A program made the translations under genes and the position numbers. A stretch of DNA of 64,000 nucleotides from Oscillospiraceae bacterium (GTDB lineage Bacteria; Bacillota; Clostridia; Oscillospirales; Acutalibacteraceae). Of this stretch, positions 1 to 7,047 are shown one piece after another (positions within the stretch are counted from its first letter, which is position 1; each line of letters opens with the position of its first letter). Under the pieces are notes generated by a model that ran no database searches, was not told where the DNA came from, and saw nothing but the letters and a program-made list of their open reading frames with translations. The stretch covers positions 24,748-88,747 of the forward strand of contig SVOQ01000009.1 in the NCBI GenBank assembly GCA_015066345.1, read 5' to 3'.

Positions 1-2871
1 AGTATAGTTATAAAACGCGTTATCCTCGATTGTTGTAACCGTTTCAGGGATTGTTACGGTTTGAAGGTTAGAACAATTACCCAAAAAGTACGAATTAAGA
101 GTAGTCATATCACGTGGAATTTCGATTTCGGTGGGTATACTACCATTTACCGAAATATAAATATTCTTAAGACCCTGCATTCCGTCGGGGTTATTAAAAG
201 TAAGATTCAACCACATATCCATAGAAGCCACGTCAATTGACGTAATATTTTCAAAACTACCATCAATAAATTTAAGTGACTCAGGAAGCTTGATTGTTTT
301 CAACAAGGAGTAATCCACCACTCCGTCAGATATACCAAGCGTACCGCTTTTTACCTGAAGATTCTGTGAGCTCGTACTAACAAGATATTTTCCGACATAA
401 AGATCCGCTTTTGACAAATTCTTATAAAAATAATCTGTACCGGCAAAGGCTTCGAAACCTATTTTTTCCACGTTATCGTGGAGAGTTATGTCACTAAGAG
501 CTCTTGCACAGCAAAATGCCATATCAGCGATTACTGTTGTCTTTTCGGGTAAGGCGTAGCTTGTTGTATAGGAATTCCCAAAGAATACCAGCTCTTTATC
601 GTCCTTAGTATACAATCCCCCGTCTTTACACATTTTGAATCTGGGATTGTTAGGATCACAGGTTGTTTTTTCAAGGGTGTCAGGGAATAAGCACGCTAAA
701 TAATTTAACTCTACCAGATTATAGGGTATATGAAGTGTTTTAACGTTATCAACTCCGCGGAAAGCATAATCCCCCACTTCTTCAAGGCTCTTAAAATCAA
801 GGGAAGTAATCAACGAACAATCCTCAAACGCATATTCTCCTATACTCTTGAGACCTGTACCGAAGGTTATCTCCTCAAGATATGCAGAATCCTGAAATGC
901 CTCGTCGCTGATTTTCACAAGTGAATCGGGTAAAACAAGCTTTTTTATTATCTTATCGCCCGAATAATTGGTTCTGGCAAAGGCTCTTTTGGCTATGTCA
1001 ACGGTACCATCCCTGACTACAAATTCATCTGCTTCGCCTAAGAAGTTTATAAGATGATTATCTATATAAAAAGCTCCATTTTCCCAATTGTTTTCATCAT
1101 CATATATTGGCGTATTTTCAAAGGCGTGGATGTCAATTTGCACAGGTACGTCAGGGATGTTTACCTCAGTAAGATTGGGACAACCATTGAATGCGTATTT
1201 CCCTATATGCTCAATTTTATCCGAAAAAGTAACGGATTTAATTGACTCGCAGTTATAAAAAGCAGTGTCCTTTACTTCTGTTACATCACCTAAAAGAACC
1301 AAATCTTCAACGAGAATACCATTATGATACAGATTTTCTGCTTCACCCAAGGGATTGGCTACACCTATATCAGAAAAGTCTATTTCACACCAGAATTGAA
1401 GGTCGGAAATATATACGTCTGAAAAGTTTTCTTCAGTACCCCAGAAGGGGTCGTCATCAATACTGAGTAATGTAGTGGGAATTGTCAAGGCTTCAAGGCT
1501 GTCACAATGCCAGAATGCCCTCTTGCCAATAGTCTCAACACCTTCGCCTATAATTATGGATTTAACATCTTTACACCCTGCTAAAGCACCGTCTGTAATC
1601 CCTTTAACCGGTAATCCCTTATATTCACCGGGAACCAAAAGAGCACCTTTTACAGTTGTATCACAATCTGTAATGTTATATCCTATAACCTCACTGCCGT
1701 CTTCGTTTAAAACTTCAGCAAAAGTAAAATATTTATTTGTTTCAGTTGTCGGGAATGCACACATTACGCAGTTGCCGTCTTCGCCGTAAATATGCTCACC
1801 GTAAGCTCCGCCCATAGTACAGATATTTTCTCCACATTCGGAGCAACTGTAATAGATTTTTGATTTTTGTAAGCAATTAGCCGCCGCTCTTTTTGTGTTT
1901 GTTAATATTGGAGCTTCAGCGGTGCAATTGAAATGAACTGTATTGTAATTGAAATGTTGATCGATTTCAATTTCCATTTCAGCTATCATTGTGTTGAACT
2001 GTTCTTCAGTGCCCCTGAAAAGGATATGGTCCATTTTATATGACCAATCATGGTATGTGATTGCACTATCGGTAAAACGCACGTTAGCAGGTAAGCTGAT
2101 TACCGCAAGTTCCATACTAAAAAATGCATCCTTATCTATTGTAGCTACCGAATCAGGAATATAAATCTCCTTTAACGAAGAACAATTATTAAATACACCT
2201 GAACCGATCTTTGTAACAGTTGCAGGAATCGTAATTTTTTCAAGATTTATACACCAACTGAAAGCACCCTGCCCGATTACGGTCATATTACTCGGCAAAA
2301 CTACCTCTTTAAGAGAATCACAACTATTTGCAAGCCACTGTGCATCAAATGGAGTTTTACTACCCACATTGCGTATATCTCTGTAAATAACACTATCGGG
2401 AATTACAAGCTTTTCAATACCCGAAAGGCTAAATACAGAATCGCCTATATGTGTAACAGAATTGGGAATATCAATATTTTTTAAATTTGTACAACCTCTG
2501 AATACATAGTTTGCAATATATTTCAAACTTGAAGGCATAACTATTTCTGTCAGACCTGAATCTAAAAATGCACCCGTACTTAATCTTTCAATACCTTCCG
2601 GCAGAGTAACCTTGGTAATTCCGGTACATTCTTTAAAGCCATAAGAATTAACCTGACGAACAGGCAAACCCTCATAGGTGGCAGGAATTACAACCTCACC
2701 TGTAACAGAGGTGTCCTTTGCACTTACCAGATAGTAAGTGCCGTCACTACTGAGTGTAAAAGTCAGTTTTTCTGAATTTATATCCGTAGCTTTTACCATA
2801 CTGAAGTTTGCGCAAAGGCTAAAGCAAATAGCAAAGCTCAGTACCATTGAAACTATTTTTCTGATCTTCAT
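1..2871 (-). CDS. BspA-like leucine-rich repeat surface protein, 3' end beyond the window
   Basis: This gene is absent from the ORF track because its stop lies off the left edge, but the minus frame is open for all 957 codons in the window. It starts MKIRKIVSMVLSFAICF, a signal peptide, behind a GGAGG site. The rest is LRR_5/BspA-type repeats of the form 'I..G.F.NC..L..V.IP..V..I...AF', dozens in a row. Near the middle the repeats are interrupted by a Cys-rich patch (CSECGE, then about 18 residues, then CVMC) resembling a small zinc ribbon. Family knowledge: BspA-like proteins are extracellular adhesion or binding proteins. A C-terminal anchor or dockerin, if any, is outside the window. The XRE gene lies just upstream on the opposite strand. 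Confidence 0.9.
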   Translation of the reverse strand, partial: MKIRKIVSMVLSFAICFSLCANFSMVKATDINSEKLTFTLSSDGTYYLVSAKDTSVTGEVVIPATYEGLPVRQVNSYGFKECTGITKVTLPEGIERLSTGAFLDSGLTEIVMPSSLKYIANYVFRGCTNLKNIDIPNSVTHIGDSVFSLSGIEKLVIPDSVIYRDIRNVGSKTPFDAQWLANSCDSLKEVVLPSNMTVIGQGAFSWCINLEKITIPATVTKIGSGVFNNCSSLKEIYIPDSVATIDKDAFFSMELAVISLPANVRFTDSAITYHDWSYKMDHILFRGTEEQFNTMIAEMEIEIDQHFNYNTVHFNCTAEAPILTNTKRAAANCLQKSKIYYSCSECGENICTMGGAYGEHIYGEDGNCVMCAFPTTETNKYFTFAEVLNEDGSEVIGYNITDCDTTVKGALLVPGEYKGLPVKGITDGALAGCKDVKSIIIGEGVETIGKRAFWHCDSLEALTIPTTLLSIDDDPFWGTEENFSDVYISDLQFWCEIDFSDIGVANPLGEAENLYHNGILVEDLVLLGDVTEVKDTAFYNCESIKSVTFSDKIEHIGKYAFNGCPNLTEVNIPDVPVQIDIHAFENTPIYDDENNWENGAFYIDNHLINFLGEADEFVVRDGTVDIAKRAFARTNYSGDKIIKKLVLPDSLVKISDEAFQDSAYLEEITFGTGLKSIGEYAFEDCSLITSLDFKSLEEVGDYAFRGVDNVKTLHIPYNLVELNYLACLFPDTLEKTTCDPNNPRFKMCKDGGLYTKDDKELVFFGNSYTTSYALPEKTTVIADMAFCCARALSDITLHDNVEKIGFEAFAGTDYFYKNLSKADLYVGKYLVSTSSQNLQVKSGTLGISDGVVDYSLLKTIKLPESLKFIDGSFENITSIDVASMDMWLNLTFNNPDGMQGLKNIYISVNGSIPTEIEIPRDMTTLNSYFLGNCSNLQTVTIPETVTTIEDNAFYNYT

Positions 2872-2977
2872 AACATTACCTCCATAAATTTTATTTTGTA
2901 TTTAAATTGTGTTTTTACTGTACAGATAGACATAACAAACCTATTTATCAGAACATTATTGACTATCTTGAAATTAT

Positions 2978-3049
2978 TTTAGCGGATTTTCCGCTAAATG
3001 CCAATAGCGTATATTCCGCTAAAACTATAATAGTATCAAATACTATTAT
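2978..3049. promoter_or_regulatory. Two perfect inverted repeats upstream of the XRE gene
   Basis: The 190-bp gap between the LRR gene and the XRE gene holds two clean palindromes. TTTAGCGGA-TTT-TCCGCTAAA lies at 2978-2998 and ATAATAGTA-TCAAA-TACTATTAT at 3027-3049. A further half-site, TTCCGCTAAA, lies between them. The second palindrome contains TATAAT, so a bound dimer could cover a promoter. Small XRE proteins usually bind such dyads and repress themselves. An operator role, for the XRE gene or the divergent LRR gene or both, is inference. Confidence 0.5.
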
Positions 3050-3063
3050 CAGGCGGTGGTACT

Positions 3064-3279
3064 ATGCATTACACAAGAATACGAGACCTTAGAGAGGATA
3101 AGGACCTGACCCAGAAAGAAATGGGCCAAATTCTTATGTGCAGTCAACGTGTTTACAGTAACTATGAACGCGGTGATCTGGATATACCCACGGAAATTTT
3201 AATTAAACTTGCATTGTTCTATGATGTAAGTATTGATTACATTTTAGGCATTACCGACACTAAAAGATCTTATAAATAA
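3064..3279 (+). CDS. Small XRE-family helix-turn-helix regulator
   Basis: A 71-residue protein that is almost entirely one HTH_3 domain. The recognition region reads LTQKEMGQILMCSQRVYSNYERG, and the typical closing helix is LIKLALFYDVSIDYILGIT. There is no partner domain, so it is probably a dimeric DNA-binding repressor. The ATG follows AGGCGGTGG. It lies on the strand opposite its neighbours, between the LRR gene and the mannosidase, and is preceded by two palindromes that could be its operators. Its target is unknown. Confidence 0.85.
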   Translation: MHYTRIRDLREDKDLTQKEMGQILMCSQRVYSNYERGDLDIPTEILIKLALFYDVSIDYILGITDTKRSYK

Positions 3280-3332
3280 AAATCATTTTCAACGCCCCTT
3301 TTTCTGTTTTTTAACTCATTTCAATTCACTCT

Positions 3333-3378
3333 CTGTTATATAGTGTCAAAACAAGCAGTTTTTGACATAAAATTTTTT
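3333..3378 (-). promoter_or_regulatory. Promoter-like element, copy A (shared with 45727-45770)
   Basis: This carries two 14-nt boxes, CTGTTATATAGTGT and GTTTTTGACATAAA (plus-strand reading), 11 nt apart. Both recur at identical spacing upstream of the subtilisin/LRR gene near 45.7 kb. In the minus direction it offers ACACTATATAACAG as a -10-like region. The next minus-strand gene is the BspA-like LRR gene, about 460 nt downstream across the XRE gene. Copy A also contains TGTCAAAA/TTTTGACA, an 8-bp dyad. Promoter function is inference. Confidence 0.4.
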
Positions 3379-3384
3379 AGAACT

Positions 3385-3426
3385 AAAAAAATTCACTTAC
3401 CTCGACTTGAGGCAAGTGAATTTTTC
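3385..3426. terminator. Bidirectional terminator between the XRE and mannosidase genes
   Basis: Stem ATTCACTT.CCTC with GAGG.AAGTGAAT, flanked by an A-run on one side and a T-run on the other. It lies immediately after the mannosidase stop and so ends that operon. It may also stop the XRE transcript. Confidence 0.8.
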
Positions 3427-6351
3427 TTATACACCAATTGTTATAATCTCAAATGGCTTATATTCAATTATATCTGTTTCGCCCTCTATATCTTCGAGCA
3501 TATTGAGGAGTTTTACTTTTTGTGGTAATTTTATCTTTCCGCGTTTGCCGTCCTGCTCCGAAAGCCTTATAACGGTCATTGCGCCGTCCTCACTTTGTTT
3601 TACCGCTTGTAAATAAAGGGGTTCGAATGTGGGTAAATTCCACTGACAGTCCGCTTTTACAAGGGGTGTATTATACTGATGAGCGAGACGGTTTATATCA
3701 GCCGTTACCGCGTCACCTTCGTGGGGGACAATCATATAACAGAAAGAGTGTTCTCCTATATCCGATGTAACGTCGGGGCGCTCCGTAGCACGAAGAAGCG
3801 AAAGACTCATTGAGTTTTCTAAGAAGCCAACGCCGTATTTTCCGTCGTTGACAAGGGCAATACCTCCACCTGATTCTGACATATCGCACCATTTATGGTG
3901 GCAGGTTTCGAATCTTGCCTGTTGCCAGGTTGTGTTACGGTGGGTTTCCCTTTCGATAAATCCTGCGGAAGTGTCGCAAAGGGCTTTTCTTGTAAGAATA
4001 TTGCACTGAAACTCCATTTTCGCAAGTTTATGTTTTTCGTTCCAGTTTACATTACTTTCAACTTCAATTCCCCTACTTCTTCTGAAAAATCTGATTTTCA
4101 TATTCCAATCTGATTTTTCTGTTGCAAGAGTTACGGTAAATGTAACGCTTTCTCCGTCACTTTCGCAAACTGAAACGGGGGACTTCACCTCTAATTCAAC
4201 CTGTTTTTCACGGTAATTGGGTAGGATATCCCACGCATCGTAGTTACCGGGGCAATCCACGTAGAGTTTAAGTTTATTAAACTCACCATTCACCCATTCT
4301 CTTGAAAGCTCTTTATCATAAAGTGATGCTATTGAGCCATCTGCATTGAACTTCGCAATATAGAACGGGGTTTCTATTGTGTCGCCGTTAATATTAAACC
4401 AGTCACCCTTAAAATCGGTCTTACGAAGATTTGCAGAGGTCAGGGCTTCCATATTAGGAATAATCCAATTACCCTTTTCACCATAACGTGTTGCAGTGCC
4501 GTTTTTATTTTTTATAAATGTAATCGCATCACGGGTGAAGTTAAGGGTATTAAAATATTTACTACCCGTACCGATAATTTGGTCGAGTGCCTTTTCAACT
4601 TCAGCATAATCCCTCATAGCATCCTCGTAAACGGGGTGAATATGGGAGCCGGGCAAAATATCGTGAAATTGATTAATAAGGAACTTTTTATAAAGGGCGG
4701 TAATTTCTTTTTTTCTATCTTCGCCCCTCATAACGCAAAGCATTTCTGAGGTTCTGAACTTGTTTTCAATTCGGCGGTTTGCACGTTTCATAAGGCTTTT
4801 GGTTGTAAATGTACCTCGGTGCATTTCAAGGTAAAGCTCCCCGTCCCAAACCTGAAGATTTTTATTATCCTTAAGATTCTTTTCAAGGAACTCTGCTCCG
4901 CTTGTGTGAGTACATTTGGGCAAGATAGAAAGTTTTTCGAAACGATTCATAAATTCAATCATTTCTTCCGTACAACCCGAGCCACCGTCACCGTAACCGA
5001 ACATATTAAGGGTCTGTCCGCCACTGTCTTTATCAATATATGCCTCCCAGTTTTCTTGAATTTGGCTGGGCATATTCCAGGTTATAAAGTGGGTAGGCGG
5101 AACACAAGCGTAAACGTCACTACCGTCAATACCCCTCCATATAAAGTTATTATAGGGGAATCTGTTGGTATCGTTCCAGGTTGACATTTTGTTTGAAACA
5201 AAGTAATCAACACCGCTTTTTTTGAGAATCTGGGGTAATATCCAGCTGTTACCGAAAACATCGGGAAGCCAGGCATTATTTACCCTTTTACCGAACATTC
5301 TCTCGTAGGTCTTCTGACCGTAAAGGCATTGTCTTATAAGGCTCTCCGCGTTGGGAACATTACAATCGGGCTCAACGTACATAGCACCAACGGGCTCAAA
5401 CTGACCGTTTTTAACCTTTTCTTTTAACTCCTCAAAAACATCCGGATAATATTTTTCAAGAGTTTCGTAGGTATAGGGTTGAGTATGGGCATACTTGAAA
5501 TTGGGGTACTTATCCATAAGACGAAGTTGAATAAGAATTGTTCTCAAATTCTTTTGTACCGAGTGTATTCTTCGCCAATAGTACGCAATATCAAGGTGTG
5601 AATGAGCCACAAGTGCCACATCACCCGTGCCTTTATATGTATCGTTACTGAAAATTACGTCCTCAATATATTTCTTTGCTTCATTTACGCCTGTAAGTTC
5701 ATCACTATCAAAGTCAATGCAGTTCATAGCGTTATTAAGCTCTTTATTAAGGAAATTCCTGTAATCCTCATTGAAAAGTTCGCTTTTAGCAATATCTAAA
5801 AGAAGCTCAAAGTCATAAACAAGGCTCTGCACATCGTCATTTATAGTGCATATATATGCACCCTCAAAAATCTGACGGCATCCACGCACCGAAAGACTCT
5901 CGGGGTTACGCTCGTCATCGGGTTTGCTACGGTTATAACCCATCATTTCAAAATGCAAGATATCTTTTACATCAACATAGGGTGACAATAGCATTCTTTC
6001 GCGGTTGGGGTCAACACCGCCTATGTATTTACCGTTTACCTTAACGCAGATTTCAGCCGCAGTTTTAAGTGAAAACCACAGTTCTTTTCCCTTTAACTCC
6101 TCGGGGATATTAACATCCGCTTTTATAAATGCAGTGCCGTCGGGTGTGAAATACATATCACCCTTTTTCAGCGGTCGGTAATCATCGCTATAATATTCAA
6201 ACTGCATTTCGTCTGTTTGACGAGCATCCCTTATTTCAAGGTTTTCTATTTCCCACTTTTTATCATATATATGGCGTTTAAGCCAACCGAAACGTAAATC
6301 CGTCCATTCCTCGGGACGTAAAGAACGTCTTACAACTTTAATATGTGCCAT
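3427..6351 (-). CDS. Alpha-mannosidase, glycoside hydrolase family 38
   Basis: A 974-residue cytoplasmic-type GH38 enzyme (no signal peptide) that removes alpha-linked mannose from oligosaccharides. An N-terminal beta domain (about 1-240) precedes the catalytic barrel. AHSHLD at 249-254 is the zinc-binding motif, and WLPDVFG at 361-367 contains the nucleophile, Asp364. A linker helix bundle and a large C-terminal beta-sandwich region follow. The length is normal for bacterial GH38. The start is supported by AGGTG 5 nt upstream. It follows the NifU-like gene by 8 bp in one operon. The exact linkage specificity (alpha-1,2/1,3/1,6) cannot be told from sequence. Confidence 0.95.
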   Translation of the reverse strand: MAHIKVVRRSLRPEEWTDLRFGWLKRHIYDKKWEIENLEIRDARQTDEMQFEYYSDDYRPLKKGDMYFTPDGTAFIKADVNIPEELKGKELWFSLKTAAEICVKVNGKYIGGVDPNRERMLLSPYVDVKDILHFEMMGYNRSKPDDERNPESLSVRGCRQIFEGAYICTINDDVQSLVYDFELLLDIAKSELFNEDYRNFLNKELNNAMNCIDFDSDELTGVNEAKKYIEDVIFSNDTYKGTGDVALVAHSHLDIAYYWRRIHSVQKNLRTILIQLRLMDKYPNFKYAHTQPYTYETLEKYYPDVFEELKEKVKNGQFEPVGAMYVEPDCNVPNAESLIRQCLYGQKTYERMFGKRVNNAWLPDVFGNSWILPQILKKSGVDYFVSNKMSTWNDTNRFPYNNFIWRGIDGSDVYACVPPTHFITWNMPSQIQENWEAYIDKDSGGQTLNMFGYGDGGSGCTEEMIEFMNRFEKLSILPKCTHTSGAEFLEKNLKDNKNLQVWDGELYLEMHRGTFTTKSLMKRANRRIENKFRTSEMLCVMRGEDRKKEITALYKKFLINQFHDILPGSHIHPVYEDAMRDYAEVEKALDQIIGTGSKYFNTLNFTRDAITFIKNKNGTATRYGEKGNWIIPNMEALTSANLRKTDFKGDWFNINGDTIETPFYIAKFNADGSIASLYDKELSREWVNGEFNKLKLYVDCPGNYDAWDILPNYREKQVELEVKSPVSVCESDGESVTFTVTLATEKSDWNMKIRFFRRSRGIEVESNVNWNEKHKLAKMEFQCNILTRKALCDTSAGFIERETHRNTTWQQARFETCHHKWCDMSESGGGIALVNDGKYGVGFLENSMSLSLLRATERPDVTSDIGEHSFCYMIVPHEGDAVTADINRLAHQYNTPLVKADCQWNLPTFEPLYLQAVKQSEDGAMTVIRLSEQDGKRGKIKLPQKVKLLNMLEDIEGETDIIEYKPFEIITIGV

Positions 6352-6359
6352 AATTCACC

Positions 6360-6593
6360 TCACACATCCTGAAAATACGGTCTTTTGCGTATTGCGTTTA
6401 CTTTAACCGTTTTCTTTAAATCTCTTTTTATTTCCTGTTCAATCCAATCAGTGCAACGGTGAAGAATAAGACATTTTGAACATTCACCACGGAAAACAAG
6501 GGTCAATTCGTTACCCTCAAGGGAAACAAATTCTACCCATCCCCCATCGCCCTGAAGCTTTGGTGCGAGGACTTCAGTTACATATTTTTCCAT
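6360..6593 (-). CDS. NifU-like C-terminal domain protein
   Basis: A short protein of 77 residues, starting MEKYVTEVLAPKLQGDGGW. The ORF-track start is 11 codons earlier, but ATG 6593 has AGAGGCGAT in front of it. The fold signature is that of the NifU C-terminal domain: L.GDGGWVEF, then GECSKC, the CxxC pair that in the family holds a transient Fe-S cluster. An additional downstream Cys (HRC) is present. It is probably an Fe-S scaffold or carrier, or a degenerate relative. It is the first gene of the operon with the mannosidase, a pairing with no obvious functional logic. Confidence 0.7.
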   Translation of the reverse strand: MEKYVTEVLAPKLQGDGGWVEFVSLEGNELTLVFRGECSKCLILHRCTDWIEQEIKRDLKKTVKVNAIRKRPYFQDV

Positions 6594-6632
6594 AAAAAAT
6601 CGCCTCTTTCGGCATAAATAATTCACCGTAAA

Positions 6633-6662
6633 ATGTTACCATATAAAAAAAGTCTTTGTCAA
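6633..6662 (-). promoter_or_regulatory. Sigma-A promoter of the NifU-like/mannosidase operon
   Basis: Minus strand: TTGACA, 18 bp, TAACAT. It is back-to-back with the csoR promoter, with only 7 bp between the two -35 boxes, so regulators bound at one could affect the other. Confidence 0.55.
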
Positions 6663-6669
6663 CAATGTA

Positions 6670-6721
6670 TTGACATTATCCTAAAGATAGTTTATCATAA
6701 ATATACCCCCTATGGGTATAT
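6670..6721 (+). promoter_or_regulatory. csoR-copA promoter with CsoR operator
   Basis: TTGACA at 6670-6675, 17 bp, TATCAT at 6693-6698. Directly downstream, a perfect dyad centred on TACCCCCTATGGGTA occupies 6701-6721. That matches the known GC-tract CsoR operator, where the apo-repressor binds and Cu(I) releases it. Since csoR is the first gene, the operon should be autoregulated and copper-induced. Confidence 0.85.
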
Positions 6722-6734
6722 CGGAGGTATTGCT

Positions 6735-7037
6735 ATGGATAATATAACTTGTTGTAATCATAAAACCAAACAACGTTCTCAGGATGAACTCAAGGCACTT
6801 ATTAATCGCCTTAACAGAATAGAGGGTCAGATACGGGGCATCAAAAAAATGGTTGAAACCGACGCCTATTGTACTGATATTTTAATTCAGGTCAGTGCCG
6901 CAAACGCAGCACTTAACGCCTTTAACAAAGAGTTACTTGCAAATCATATCAGAACCTGCGTGGCGGATGATATAAAAAAGGGCAAGGACAGTACCATTGA
7001 TGAACTTGTAGTAACACTTCAAAAATTAATGAAATGA
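6735..7037 (+). CDS. csoR: Copper-sensing transcriptional repressor CsoR
   Basis: A 100-residue all-helical CsoR/RcnR family repressor. The ORF-track start lies 34 codons upstream inside the operator, so ATG 6735 behind CGGAGG is preferred. The Cu(I) ligand set Cys-His-Cys is present as AYC and NHIRTC, with the H-x3-C spacing of true CsoR. The N-terminal motif LINRLNRIEGQIRGI is the family DNA-binding helix. An extra CC pair sits at the extreme N-terminus. copA follows 10 bp downstream. The specific operator upstream makes the assignment firm. Confidence 0.93.
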   Translation: MDNITCCNHKTKQRSQDELKALINRLNRIEGQIRGIKKMVETDAYCTDILIQVSAANAALNAFNKELLANHIRTCVADDIKKGKDSTIDELVVTLQKLMK

Positions 7038-7047
7038 TGATAAAGAT

